From NCBI GenBank assembly GCA_934184665.1, contig CAKPSX010000009.1, positions 1 to 50,347 of the forward strand: a stretch of 50,347 nucleotides of DNA, read 5' to 3'. The first letter of the stretch is position 1; every line of letters starts with the position of its first letter. Source of the DNA: an uncultured Clostridia bacterium. GTDB lineage: Bacteria > Bacillota > Clostridia > TANB77 > CAG-508. Shown here piece by piece: positions 24,475 through 33,245 of this stretch. The notes beneath the pieces were generated by a model that searched no databases, was not told the DNA's origin, and saw only the letters and a program-made list of their open reading frames with translations. The position numbers and the translations under genes were made by a program.

Positions 24475-25803
24475 ATGGCAAAAAATGATACACCAAAAAG
24501 TGTTAAATGTTCATTTTGTGGTAAAACACAAGAAAATGTAAAAAGAATTATAGCAGGACCAGGAGTGTATATTTGTAATGAATGTATAGGTCTATGTAAT
24601 GACATAATAGAAAACGAATATTATGAAGATGAAGATTCTTATACATTAGCAGGTTTGGATAAAATCCCAAGCCCAAAAGAAATAAAAGACACACTTGATG
24701 AATATGTAATAGGTCAAGATGAAGCTAAAAAAACATTAGCAGTTGCTGTATATAATCATTATAAGAGAATTGCTCATGAAGAAGAGCTAAGTCAAAAACA
24801 TGATAAAGATGAAAATGATGTTGAAATTCAAAAAAGCAATATATTATTATTAGGACCTACAGGATGTGGAAAAACATTACTTGCAAGTACATTAGCTAAA
24901 ATATTAAATGTACCATTTGCCATAGCAGATGCAACAACACTTACAGAAGCAGGATATGTTGGAGAAGATGTTGAAAATATCTTATTAAAATTAATTCAAG
25001 CAGCTGATGGAGATATTGAAAAAGCAGAAAAAGGAATAATTTATATAGATGAAATTGACAAAATAACAAGAAAATCCGAAAATCCATCAATAACAAGAGA
25101 TGTAAGTGGAGAAGGTGTACAACAGGCACTACTAAAAATTGTAGAAGGAACAATTGCATCAGTACCACCACAAGGTGGTAGAAAACATCCTCAACAAGAA
25201 TTATTACAAATAAATACATCAAATATTTTATTTATATGTGGTGGAGCTTTTGAAGGATTAGAAAATATAATAAAAGATAGAATAGGTAAAAAATCAATAG
25301 GGTTTGGTGCTGAAATTCAAAGTAGCAAAGACATTGATAGATATAAAGTTTTTGAGGAATTATTACCACAAGATTTACTAAAATTCGGAATGATTCCAGA
25401 ATTTATAGGAAGATTACCTATAATAGCTTCTTTAAAAGAACTAGATAAGCAAGCATTAATAAAAATTACAACAGAGCCAAAAAATGCACTAGTAAAACAA
25501 TACAAAAAATTACTTGAAATGGATGATGTTGAACTTGAATTTGAACCAGAAGCACTTGAGGCTATTGTTGATAAAGCAATAGAAAGAAAAACAGGAGCAA
25601 GAGGTTTGCGTTCTATAATAGAAGATATTATGAGAGATATAATGTTTGATATTCCTTCAAATAAAAAAATAGAAAAATGTATTATAACTAAAAATACAAT
25701 ATTAAATAATGAAGGACCACAAATAATAGAAAATGAGCAAAAAGGAAAAGAAGAAACTGAAAAATCAAGAATGCAAGTAAATGTAAATAAAGAAACAGCA
25801 TAA
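24475..25803 (+). CDS. clpX: ATP-dependent Clp protease ATP-binding subunit ClpX
   Basis: AAA+ unfoldase that feeds substrates to ClpP. The N-terminal zinc-binding domain has CSFCGKTQENVKR ... CNECIGLC (residues ~12-40, two CxxC pairs). Walker A GPTGCGKT near 127-134, Walker B IIYIDEIDK near 190, the arginine-finger region (EFIGRLPIIASL), and the C-terminal helical small domain (TGARGLRSIIEDIMRDIMFD). The ClpP-contact IGF loop reads IGF in KKSIGFGAEI. 442 residues, with a Lys/Glu-rich tail. AAGGAG ribosome site. It ends at the terminator 25854-25891. Confidence 0.97.
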   Translation: MAKNDTPKSVKCSFCGKTQENVKRIIAGPGVYICNECIGLCNDIIENEYYEDEDSYTLAGLDKIPSPKEIKDTLDEYVIGQDEAKKTLAVAVYNHYKRIAHEEELSQKHDKDENDVEIQKSNILLLGPTGCGKTLLASTLAKILNVPFAIADATTLTEAGYVGEDVENILLKLIQAADGDIEKAEKGIIYIDEIDKITRKSENPSITRDVSGEGVQQALLKIVEGTIASVPPQGGRKHPQQELLQINTSNILFICGGAFEGLENIIKDRIGKKSIGFGAEIQSSKDIDRYKVFEELLPQDLLKFGMIPEFIGRLPIIASLKELDKQALIKITTEPKNALVKQYKKLLEMDDVELEFEPEALEAIVDKAIERKTGARGLRSIIEDIMRDIMFDIPSNKKIEKCIITKNTILNNEGPQIIENEQKGKEETEKSRMQVNVNKETA

Positions 25804-25853
25804 GGCTTCAACAGAATATTTGTAGAAAAGAAAATAATTAAATAAAATAAAAG

Positions 25854-25891
25854 AACTACCATTGCAGAAAAGAGAGACAATGGTAGTTTTT
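25854..25891 (+). terminator. Terminator after clpX
   Basis: AACTACCATTG ... CAATGGTAGTTTTT, 11-bp stem and T run. Confidence 0.88.
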
Positions 25892-25961
25892 CCGTTCACT
25901 TGAATAAGTGATAGATATGAGTGAGTGGTAATCATTAGTAAAAGAAAAAAGAAGAATATCT

Positions 25962-26060
25962 TTAGTTGTTATTGTTTTTTTGATTATTATTTTCATTATT
26001 GTTATTATTGTTACTATTTTTATTATTATTTTGGTTTTGTTTTTTATTTTTTCCTGACAT
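25962..26060 (-). CDS. Asn-rich 32-residue peptide
   Basis: On the minus strand ATG 26060 is preceded by GGAGGT at good spacing. The product is MSGKNKKQNQNNNKNSN followed by more Asn with a few Glu, Gln and Lys: about two thirds Asn, no hydrophobic residue after the start. It would be fully disordered. The strong ribosome site argues it is translated, but Asn is encoded by AAT/AAC, which is common in AT-rich DNA, so a chance frame cannot be excluded. No family recognised. Confidence 0.4.
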   Translation of the reverse strand: MSGKNKKQNQNNNKNSNNNNNNENNNQKNNNN

Positions 26061-26212
26061 AAAACACACCTCCATTCATCCTTTCAAAAATATTGTACCC
26101 TTTAAGTAAAGAAATATACAAAAATATTGTCAATATTAGAAAAAAGTTATATAATAGCAAAGTAAATGAGTCGTGCTTTATTAAAAAAAGCTGATGAAAG
26201 GAAATTGAATTT

Positions 26213-26914
26213 ATGGGAAATATAGTAATAGGAATTGAAGGAACAGTCGGAGCAGGAAAAACATCAATATGTAAAGAATTACAAGAAGAGATAGAAAACT
26301 CGATAATATTACATGGAGGAAATATTTATCGAGCTATAGCATATGGAATGGCAAAATCAAATATAGCAAAAGATAATAATTTAGATGCTTTTGAAATTAT
26401 GAAAAAGCTAAAAATAGAAGTAAAATTAGAAGATAATCAAACCGTAATTTATATAGATGGAGAAAAAATAAAAGAAACAGATTTACAATCAAAACAAGCA
26501 TCACTGGATGTTTCAAAAATAAGTAATATTGCAGATAATAATAAATTGTATGAGTTTGGAAGAAAACTTATAGATGAATTTAGACAAAAATATAATATAA
26601 TATTGTCATCAAGAGATATAGTAAAAATGTATCCAGATGTTACATATCACTTTTTTGTAACTGCATCATTAGAAGAAAGAACAAATAGAAAATATCAACA
26701 ATATAATAAAGAAATACCAAAAGAAGAAATAAAAAAGATGATAGAAGAAAGAGATAAATTACAAGAAAAATCAGGTTATTATAAAATATATCCACAAACA
26801 AAAATAATAGATGTAACAGAATGCAAAAGTGTAAAAGAATCTGCAAAAAAGATATTAGAAAATATAAAAGAAATTCATAATATTCAAAATTATTGCTATA
26901 AGAAAGGAATGTGA
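26213..26914 (+). CDS. cmk: Cytidylate kinase (Cmk-like)
   Basis: A 233-residue P-loop kinase that phosphorylates CMP/dCMP. Walker A is EGTVGAGKTS (residues ~8-17). The CMP-binding region (GGNIYRAIAYG) matches Cmk GxxYR. The later RD...YPDVTYHFFVTASLEERTNR matches the Cmk DxGxxVFPxAxxKxFLxAS segment, slightly degenerate (SSRDIVKMYPD). It is more divergent than usual, so a related small-molecule kinase is possible. It is followed seven bases later by murD, a likely operon. Confidence 0.8.
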   Translation: MGNIVIGIEGTVGAGKTSICKELQEEIENSIILHGGNIYRAIAYGMAKSNIAKDNNLDAFEIMKKLKIEVKLEDNQTVIYIDGEKIKETDLQSKQASLDVSKISNIADNNKLYEFGRKLIDEFRQKYNIILSSRDIVKMYPDVTYHFFVTASLEERTNRKYQQYNKEIPKEEIKKMIEERDKLQEKSGYYKIYPQTKIIDVTECKSVKESAKKILENIKEIHNIQNYCYKKGM

Positions 26915-26920
26915 TTAAAA

Positions 26921-28315
26921 ATGCAATATAAAAATGAAAAGCTAGAAAATTTTGAAAAAAATTTAAAAGGTAAAAAGGTAGCTGTAATAGGTATGGGAGT
27001 AAGTAATATCCCACTAATAGATTATTTATATGAGAAAAAAGCTGATGTAACAGTATTTGATAATAAAGAAGAATTAGATAAAAAAATAATGGATAAAATA
27101 GAAAATTATAAATTCAAATATTCATTGGGTAAAAATAATTTATCACAATTAAAAGGCTTTGAACTAATATTTAGGTCACCAAGCTGTTTACCAACAAGAC
27201 CAGAATTAGTTGCAGAAAAAGAAAGAGGAGCAATAGTTACAACAGAAATAGAACAATTAATGAAATTAGCACCATGTAAAATAATAGGTATTACAGGAAG
27301 TGATGGAAAAACAACAACAACGACATTAACATATGAAGTATTAAAAAATGCAGGATATACTTGCCATTTAGGGGGAAATATAGGTATTCCGCTTTTCACA
27401 AAATTAAATGAAATAAAACCAGATGATATAATAGTTCTTGAATTAAGCAGTTTTCAATTAATGGGTATGGAAATCAGCCCAGAAATAGCAGCAATAACAA
27501 ATATAACGCCTAACCATTTAAATGTACATAAAGATTATCAAGAATATATTGACTCAAAGAAAAGCATATTTTTACATCAAGATGAAAACGGAATACTTGT
27601 ATTAAATGCAGATAATGAAATTACAAATAGTTTTAAAACAGAAGCAAAAGGAAAAGTTATATTATTTAGTTGTGATAAAAAATTAGATAATGGATATATG
27701 ATAGAAAATGGCACAATCAAAGAATGCTGTGATGGAATAAGAAGACATATTGTTGATGCAAAAGATTTAAAACTAAAAGGTATACATAATTTGCAAAATA
27801 TTGCAACAGTATTAGCACTTACAAAAACTTTAGTTGATAGTGATAAAGCAGTTGAAACAATAAAAGAGTTTGGTGGTGTACATCATAGACTTGAACTTGT
27901 ACGAACATTAGATGGTGTTGAATGGTATAATGATTCAGCAAGTACAAGTCCTACAAGAGGAATTTCAGCATTAAATTCATTTGATAAAGAAATTGTGTTA
28001 ATTGCTGGTGGAGCTGATAAAAATTTAGATTATACACCAATTGCAAAGCCAATTATTGAAAAAGTTAAAAAATTGATATTAATAGGGCAAACAGCAACAA
28101 AAATATATGATGCTGTAAAAGAAGAATTATCAATACAAAACAAAGAATTAGACATATATATGTGTGATAGTTTAAAACAAAGTATAGACCTTGCAAAAAG
28201 ACTTGCAAAGCCAGGACAAATTGTATTATTTTCACCTGCTAGTACAAGTTTTGATATGTTTAAAGATATGTATGATAGAGGAGATAAATTTAGAGACGAA
28301 GTAAATAAATTATAA
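26921..28315 (+). CDS. murD: UDP-N-acetylmuramoyl-L-alanine--D-glutamate ligase
   Basis: Cytoplasmic peptidoglycan precursor enzyme adding D-Glu to UDP-MurNAc-L-Ala. N-terminal Rossmann-like domain with VIGMGVSNIPL (~22-32); central ATPase with GITGSDGKTTTT (~residues 124-135); C-terminal domain with EWYNDSASTSPT, the MurD signature (~residues 335-346), and FSPASTSFDMF. 464 residues, standard length. It lies downstream of the cmk-like gene. Confidence 0.95.
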   Translation: MQYKNEKLENFEKNLKGKKVAVIGMGVSNIPLIDYLYEKKADVTVFDNKEELDKKIMDKIENYKFKYSLGKNNLSQLKGFELIFRSPSCLPTRPELVAEKERGAIVTTEIEQLMKLAPCKIIGITGSDGKTTTTTLTYEVLKNAGYTCHLGGNIGIPLFTKLNEIKPDDIIVLELSSFQLMGMEISPEIAAITNITPNHLNVHKDYQEYIDSKKSIFLHQDENGILVLNADNEITNSFKTEAKGKVILFSCDKKLDNGYMIENGTIKECCDGIRRHIVDAKDLKLKGIHNLQNIATVLALTKTLVDSDKAVETIKEFGGVHHRLELVRTLDGVEWYNDSASTSPTRGISALNSFDKEIVLIAGGADKNLDYTPIAKPIIEKVKKLILIGQTATKIYDAVKEELSIQNKELDIYMCDSLKQSIDLAKRLAKPGQIVLFSPASTSFDMFKDMYDRGDKFRDEVNKL

Positions 28316-28331
28316 TAATAGAATACAATAC

Positions 28332-28361
28332 AAAAACCTAGTTCATTTGAACTAGGTTTTT
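28332..28361 (+). terminator. Bidirectional terminator after murD
   Basis: AAAAACCTAGTTC / GAACTAGGTTTTT, perfect 13-bp stem with a 4-base loop between convergent genes. Confidence 0.92.
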
Positions 28362-28376
28362 GTATCACAGATTAGT

Positions 28377-29093
28377 TTATGCATCAATTACCACGAAGCG
28401 GTAAGGATGCAAAGCAGGAGCTAATTTTTTAGTCCCATCTAAGATTCCTACCAGACAATCGAAAACGTATTTTTCATCATACGTTTTCCCATGATAGCGA
28501 TCATAGTTAAGAGCTCCAATGAAGTGTGAAATAATTCTAAAATTAAAACCACCATCATATAGTGACTTCCATTCAGCAGTTATTTTACGAACAACTGCTA
28601 AGAGATGAGCAATATCTTGAAAAAGCATGCCTTCACGCCTAACGCATCGATACTCATTATGGTAAGCATTGCAGACATTGTAGCGAATCAATTTAGAGAT
28701 TGTATCTGTCTCTAAATTGAGTTCATTTAACTTAGCCATATTGGCTAAGTTAAGCACACCGCCAGCTTTTAATCCAGTATATTGTTCAAGTACTTTAATG
28801 CGAAGCATATCAAGTTCATGGAAAATCTCTTTAAGAGATTCCATACTCTCTTCGCTAACCAAGTAGTTGTCAAGGTTATTTGCCAGTGAGATTACTGCAC
28901 TGCCAATGTTAGAAATGGAGTCCCAATATAAGTGTTCATTATATTGGTCTTTAGGTACATATGTCATGACAACACTGACAAAGAAGTCAACAATCAAAGG
29001 GTTGATTTCTTTGCAATCCCACATATGATGAGAGACCTTGTTCATTTGCTCATTTAACAAATGAATCGTGCTTTGTTTGTCTTTCTTGAACAT
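28377..29093 (-). CDS. Unknown 238-residue protein, higher-GC cassette
   Basis: I do not recognise the family. The protein is soluble, predominantly helical, with no membrane segment or signal peptide; conserved-looking parts are WDCKEINPLIVDFFVSVVMT, LKAGGVLNLANMAKLNELNL and YNVCNAYHNEYRCVRREG. AGGAGG precedes the ATG and a promoter at 29219-29247 drives it. It is a single-gene unit bounded by the murD terminator. Codon use is much less AT-biased than in murD or the next plus-strand gene, like the solitary genes at 878, 31414 and 35102. The promoter region shares TTTTTATGTAAA with that of the gene at 49938-50102. Confidence 0.7.
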   Translation of the reverse strand: MFKKDKQSTIHLLNEQMNKVSHHMWDCKEINPLIVDFFVSVVMTYVPKDQYNEHLYWDSISNIGSAVISLANNLDNYLVSEESMESLKEIFHELDMLRIKVLEQYTGLKAGGVLNLANMAKLNELNLETDTISKLIRYNVCNAYHNEYRCVRREGMLFQDIAHLLAVVRKITAEWKSLYDGGFNFRIISHFIGALNYDRYHGKTYDEKYVFDCLVGILDGTKKLAPALHPYRFVVIDA

Positions 29094-29218
29094 AATTGTT
29101 CCTCCTTTTAACTTTGTGATGTAATTAATATATTGTAAAACTGAAAAGTTAGAGGAAACTCTCTCACTAATCAGTGAAAAAAGGTAAAAGACACAGGGCT
29201 TTGCCTATATCAGTTTAT

Positions 29219-29247
29219 ATTTTATCATGATTTACATAAAAAGTCAA
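29219..29247 (-). promoter_or_regulatory. Promoter of the 28377-29093 gene
   Basis: Minus strand TTGACT (29247-29242), 17-base spacer containing TTTTATGTAAA, TAAAAT (29224-29219). The remaining 29248-29467 DNA is AT-rich and holds the leader of the next plus-strand gene; no other gene seen. Confidence 0.75.
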
Positions 29248-29467
29248 TAAATATTCCCTTTTATTGCCAATTTTTGACAAGAGGAAGCTAAAGCTATCAG
29301 CAAAAAATGCCTATATAGAAATTATAGTATCAAAAAATTAAGTGATACATATTATATGTTATAGAAAAATTTAACTAGTTTTTCTATAATAAAAATTAGC
29401 AAAGTTTATGAGGTATATAGATAAAAGTTTTATCCAAAATTACGCCTCAAGAAAGGAATGTGATAAA

Positions 29468-30040
29468 ATGAATAACTCATTATATGAAGAATATATGAGA
29501 AGTGTACTAGGTTATGAACCAATGGGATATTCTAATACATATGACAATATGGGATATGATACTATGTATAATAATAATATTATGAATTATAATGAAATGA
29601 GAAATGAAGAAATAGAAGATTGCTATCCAGATATCTATAGAATAGTATATCCAATGGTACAAAAAGCATGTATGCAAAATACAAGACCATTGACAAGAGA
29701 ACTAATAGATAACATGACAAATGAAATTTATTTTGCAATAGATGATAATGAAATAACAGGCCAAAGACTAGAAAAAGATGCAGATAAGGCAAAAGATAAT
29801 AGAACAGAGGATAGACAAATAAGAAATAATGGATTAAATGATTTAATAAGAATATTATTATTAAGAGAATTATTAGGTAGACCTGGTTTTCCTATAAGAC
29901 CTAGACCACCAATAAGACCACCACGTCCACCAATGAGACCTCCAATGGGTCCAGGACCTAGACCACCAAGACCAGGAATGAGAACATATAATCAAAATTA
30001 TAATTTATATGATGAAGGATATGATATATTAGAATATTAA
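29468..30040 (+). CDS. Tyr/Asn/Met-rich protein with Pro/Arg-rich tail, possibly spore-coat-like
   Basis: 190 residues from ATG 29468 (GAAAGGA upstream). The N-terminal ~55 residues are rich in Tyr, Asn and Met (YSNTYDNMGYDTMYNNN). A conserved-looking helical core follows (CYPDIYRIVYPMVQKACMQN, then TRELIDNMTNEIYFAID). The C-terminal third is a Pro/Arg/Met run (RPRPPIRPPRPPMRPPMGP) ending in Tyr-rich sequence. Tyr-rich, low-complexity proteins with a CYPxIY core occur among Clostridia and Bacilli spore-associated proteins, but I cannot confirm that role. No signal peptide. Confidence 0.6.
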   Translation: MNNSLYEEYMRSVLGYEPMGYSNTYDNMGYDTMYNNNIMNYNEMRNEEIEDCYPDIYRIVYPMVQKACMQNTRPLTRELIDNMTNEIYFAIDDNEITGQRLEKDADKAKDNRTEDRQIRNNGLNDLIRILLLRELLGRPGFPIRPRPPIRPPRPPMRPPMGPGPRPPRPGMRTYNQNYNLYDEGYDILEY

Positions 30041-30048
30041 AATTCAAA

Positions 30049-30076
30049 AAACTGGTTCTAATTAATGAACCAGTTT
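30049..30076 (+). terminator. Terminator after the Tyr-rich protein gene
   Basis: AAACTGGTTC / GAACCAGTTT with an 8-base loop, between convergent genes. Confidence 0.75.
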
Positions 30077-30103
30077 ATTTCTATATAATCTAATAATATA
30101 AAT

Positions 30104-31252
30104 TTATGGCTTTACAACAATTAATGGGACTTCCATTTCTTCTTTAGAAAGTCCACAGTGAGTTGACTTTTTAACTTTTTTACCTTCAGCAAGAAATGTT
30201 TCAAGTCTAATTATACTGCTACCAGTAGATAATGCAATATAATTTCCGATGAAGTCATCAATTTTTGGATGTTTAACTCCGAAACCAAGAAGATGTTTAT
30301 CTAAAAATTCTTCTTTTGTCATAAGCCAGAATTCATCTCCAAAAATTTTATTAAATTCAGTTTCAAAAAAGTTTCTCATATTTTCTTTTATCCAAAATGA
30401 AATAACTCTTGATTCTAAAGAAGGTGGCATAATAAAACATTCTTGTAATTGAGGATAATCAAGTAATGTGTGTACATGCTCAATGTCTTTATGTCCATGG
30501 TCAGCAGAAATAATTAGAACAGTGTCATCACCTAAAGTAGAACATAATTCCTTAATTTTATTTTCTGTATCTTGTATAAAATTTTTCGCTTCATCAGAAT
30601 AAGCGCCATATTTGTGTAATGTACTATCAGGATTATCACAATAAGCTAAAATAAATTTTTCATTTGGAACATCACACAACAATTTTATACTATTTATTAT
30701 TTCATCAACTGAATCAGCCTTAATTGTTCTGTTTGATCTTCTATCAGAATATGATGGCATAATTTCATATGCAGGTATGTTAGAAGCTTTTTCAATTTTT
30801 GTAAACACAGTTTCATAATTTACTACATCTTTGAATACATCGATTTTTGCACCACTTAGAGAATCATTTTTATAAGATTCTTTGTGTGCTAACATATCAA
30901 CAGCACGACCATATTCTTTAAAATATTGAGACCAAGCAATCCAACCAGATTCATAAGGTGGTTTGCCAGAATAATATGTAGTAAGTGCGGCTGTAGTTGT
31001 TGATGGATAAACAGATGTTAATAAATCTACCTTATGATTATAAAGGAAACCATTAGGAGATAATTTATTTAAGATATGTTCTCCTAAACCATCTAAAACT
31101 AAAAAAACAACATTTCTATATTTATTAGAAAGTATATTATCTAAACTTTCTAATGAATTATGTTTAGATTCAACACCATAATATTTTAAAATTGATGTTA
31201 TTGTATTTAAAATTGAATGTTCATAATTTGGCATAACTATATTATTTTTCAT
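30104..31252 (-). CDS. Alkaline-phosphatase-superfamily phosphodiesterase
   Basis: A 382-residue type I phosphodiesterase/nucleotide pyrophosphatase-like protein. The metal-binding Asp is in FLVLDGLGEHIL (~residue 55); the catalytic Thr lies in SVYPSTTTAALTTYYSG; further metal ligands are in YCDNPDSTLHKYG and SADHGHKDIEH. It hydrolyses a phosphodiester or phosphomonoester, substrate unknown. No signal peptide, so it is probably cytoplasmic. I use ATG 31252 because the ATG at 31264 abuts the AGGAAAGG ribosome site; either is possible. Confidence 0.83.
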   Translation of the reverse strand: MKNNIVMPNYEHSILNTITSILKYYGVESKHNSLESLDNILSNKYRNVVFLVLDGLGEHILNKLSPNGFLYNHKVDLLTSVYPSTTTAALTTYYSGKPPYESGWIAWSQYFKEYGRAVDMLAHKESYKNDSLSGAKIDVFKDVVNYETVFTKIEKASNIPAYEIMPSYSDRRSNRTIKADSVDEIINSIKLLCDVPNEKFILAYCDNPDSTLHKYGAYSDEAKNFIQDTENKIKELCSTLGDDTVLIISADHGHKDIEHVHTLLDYPQLQECFIMPPSLESRVISFWIKENMRNFFETEFNKIFGDEFWLMTKEEFLDKHLLGFGVKHPKIDDFIGNYIALSTGSSIIRLETFLAEGKKVKKSTHCGLSKEEMEVPLIVVKP

Positions 31253-31352
31253 ATAAAAAATCATCCTTTCCTGTGTGAAATCTTGGAAATCACATAAAAA
31301 TTATAGCATTTTTTTTAATTTAAGGCAATATTATTTACATAATCAGAAAAAA

Positions 31353-31384
31353 TTGTTCCCAATTCGACAAATTTATGCTATAAT
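31353..31384 (+). promoter_or_regulatory. Extended -10 promoter for the HIT-domain gene
   Basis: TGCTATAAT at 31376-31384 (extended -10, perfect hexamer); the -35 is weak (TTGTTC at 31353-31358, 20-base spacing). TTTACATAAT at 31334-31343 lies upstream. Confidence 0.55.
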
Positions 31385-31413
31385 TAATATATTACTACTC
31401 AAGGAGGTAGAGT

Positions 31414-32442
31414 ATGAAAAAAACTCAACGGTTTATTGTAGTACTTGGGGAGGAATCCCTTACTGCAAACGCAATCAAAGTGATTGCAGGTTTTAAAGCT
31501 TGCACAATTATAAAAGCAGTGTCTGCTGAAATCTTGGACAATGTATATCACTACAACAAAAACGCGGTATACTTTTGCCAGACGTATGACCTGAAAAAAT
31601 GGTCGAGGTTCAAGCCTCTTGTAATCAAGCTTACAAGAGGGAAAACAGAAACATCAAAAGGATTGATGTCTGTCAAGAGTATCATGCGGGATTTCCCGAA
31701 GATGATGGATTCTTGCGATGTTGATGTAGGAGACCACACATCACAAGATTCTAAAGGAGTGGTTACACACAATGAGGATAAATGTCTCCTGTGCAATATT
31801 CTCCGTGGAAAAACGGAAAAGGTAGAACACATCGTCTACCAGACTGACAACTTCTATGTTGTTCCTGGGACAGGAGCATTCTTTGAGGGCTATCTAATGA
31901 TAGTACCTAAAAGACATGTCATGTCTTTCGCAAACTTAACCTGTACCGAGCTCGAAGAGTTCTACACTGTTCTGAATGACATCAGAACAATTCTTGAAGG
32001 AATCTACCATAAAAAGGTATTTGCCTTTGAATGTGGTTCTGGTAGAACTGGAGCAGGCAAGCATGAAACCTCAATCGTTCATGCACACTTCCATCTGGCA
32101 CCTACAAAGATGCCTGTTCTAAAGGAAGTGCAGAAAAGTGGACTGAATCCTGCGTTGATTCAGAAAGAAGAACTGGAGCAATATGGAGAAAATCCATATA
32201 TGCTCTATGTAGACCAAGAGGATAACTGGTTTATTTCCAGCAATCCTCAAGAGTACTACCCGCGACAGCATCCAAGACAGGTTCTTGCCGAGTATATGGG
32301 ATGTTACGAACTTTATAACTGGCGAATTCATCCGTTTAGAGAGCGGATGGATGTGATTGCAAATGAATTCAGAGAATTCTGCTGGAATCACTTCAATGAA
32401 CTTCCTGTTTGGGTTCAGGAATCAATTCAATTTCAAGATTGA
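31414..32442 (+). CDS. HIT-domain protein with an extra N-terminal domain, higher-GC cassette
   Basis: 342 residues. The N-terminal ~125 residues (MKKTQRFIVVLGEESLTANA...) match no family I recognise. A histidine-triad domain follows: CLLCNILRGKTEKVEHIVYQ at ~128-147, HVMSFANLTCTELEEF, and the catalytic HAHFHLAP near residue 213. HIT proteins are nucleotide hydrolases or transferases. The last ~110 residues form another uncharacterised domain. It is a monocistronic unit with AAGGAGG ribosome site, own promoter and terminator (32498-32537). Codon use is balanced, unlike both neighbours, and like the genes at 878, 28377 and 35102. Such three-part HIT proteins are unusual in length (typical HIT ~110-150 residues). 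Confidence 0.8.
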   Translation: MKKTQRFIVVLGEESLTANAIKVIAGFKACTIIKAVSAEILDNVYHYNKNAVYFCQTYDLKKWSRFKPLVIKLTRGKTETSKGLMSVKSIMRDFPKMMDSCDVDVGDHTSQDSKGVVTHNEDKCLLCNILRGKTEKVEHIVYQTDNFYVVPGTGAFFEGYLMIVPKRHVMSFANLTCTELEEFYTVLNDIRTILEGIYHKKVFAFECGSGRTGAGKHETSIVHAHFHLAPTKMPVLKEVQKSGLNPALIQKEELEQYGENPYMLYVDQEDNWFISSNPQEYYPRQHPRQVLAEYMGCYELYNWRIHPFRERMDVIANEFREFCWNHFNELPVWVQESIQFQD

Positions 32443-32497
32443 AACCTAAGCTTGTCAAAAAATGTCAAAAACAGGAAAAAAATTAAGCTGTTGAGCT

Positions 32498-32537
32498 AAA
32501 AAATGAATTGGAAAAATTTTTCCGATTCATTTTTTTT
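32498..32537 (+). terminator. Terminator after the HIT gene
   Basis: AAAAAATGAATTGGAAAAA paired with TTTTTCCGATTCATTTTTTTT; 17 of 18 positions pair. Confidence 0.88.
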
Positions 32538-32619
32538 AACATTAAGAATAAATTAAAAATAATTGACTAAAATAATAAAAGAGAAAATTATTTCTCGAAA
32601 AAACAAAAAGGAGTTTAAT

Positions 32620-33066
32620 ATGAAAGTTAAAGATTGTATGTGTGGAGACGTTTGTTGCGTAAAACCAGAAACTAATATATCAGAAGTTGCTAAACTTATG
32701 CAAAAAAATCACATAGGTTGTGTACCTGTATGTAATAATGAAAATTGTATAGTTGGTGTTATTACAGATAGAGACATAATTTTGCGTAGTGTAGCATGTG
32801 ATAAAGATGCAAAAACAACAAAAGCAAGTGATATTATGACTTGTGATGTTTGTACTTGTGGAGAAAATGATGATTTATGTGATGCTGAAAGAAAAATGGC
32901 AACAAATCAAGTAAGAAGAATTCCAGTAGTAAAAAATGACAAGGTTGTAGGAATTTTAACATTAGGAGATTTAGCTCAAAACAGTGAAGAATTAGGAGAC
33001 AGAAATATTTGTGAAACCATAGATGATATATGCGGTTGTGGTGGACAAGCAAAGAATAACTATTAA
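32620..33066 (+). CDS. Cys-rich tandem CBS-domain protein
   Basis: 148 residues from ATG 32620 (AAAAGGAG upstream). Two CBS motifs make one Bateman module: IGCVPVCNNENCIVGVITDR (residues ~32-51) and VRRIPVVKNDKVVGILTLGD (~100-119). Bateman modules bind adenine nucleotides or related ligands. Unusually, it contains 15 Cys, in pairs or triplets near the N-terminus (CMCGDVCC), in the linker (CDVCTC) and at the C-terminus (ICGCGG); these suggest metal or Fe-S binding or redox sensing. There is no fused output domain. Family is certain, role unknown. Confidence 0.85.
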   Translation: MKVKDCMCGDVCCVKPETNISEVAKLMQKNHIGCVPVCNNENCIVGVITDRDIILRSVACDKDAKTTKASDIMTCDVCTCGENDDLCDAERKMATNQVRRIPVVKNDKVVGILTLGDLAQNSEELGDRNICETIDDICGCGGQAKNNY

Positions 33067-33070
33067 ACTA

Positions 33071-33092
33071 AGAGCAGCTATTCAGCTGCTCT
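33071..33092 (+). terminator. Hairpin after the CBS gene
   Basis: AGAGCAGCT / AGCTGCTCT; GC-rich 9-bp stem, 4-base loop, but no T run. Confidence 0.5.
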
Positions 33093-33097
33093 ACATA

Positions 33098-33208
33098 GGT
33101 TGAAAAATAATTAGAATTTTGGGCTGTGTCAGATTTCATTTAAAACGCGGTTGCGCCCTTGCCTTTTAAATAAGATCTTCCTTGCCAAAATTTAATTCTT
33201 TTCCAACC
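33098..33208 (-). repeat. MITE-like element, copy 2
   Basis: 111 bases with imperfect terminal inverted repeats (GGTTGAAAAATAATTAGAAT ... AATTCTTTTCCAACC). The reverse complement matches most of 16163-16329, including AAAGGCAAGGGCGC and CGCGTTTTAAATGAAA. No ORF. It sits in the ytvI leader. Confidence 0.75.
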
Positions 33209-33245
33209 AGGAGCGGTGTACTTTTAGAAAGGAATATTATTAAAG

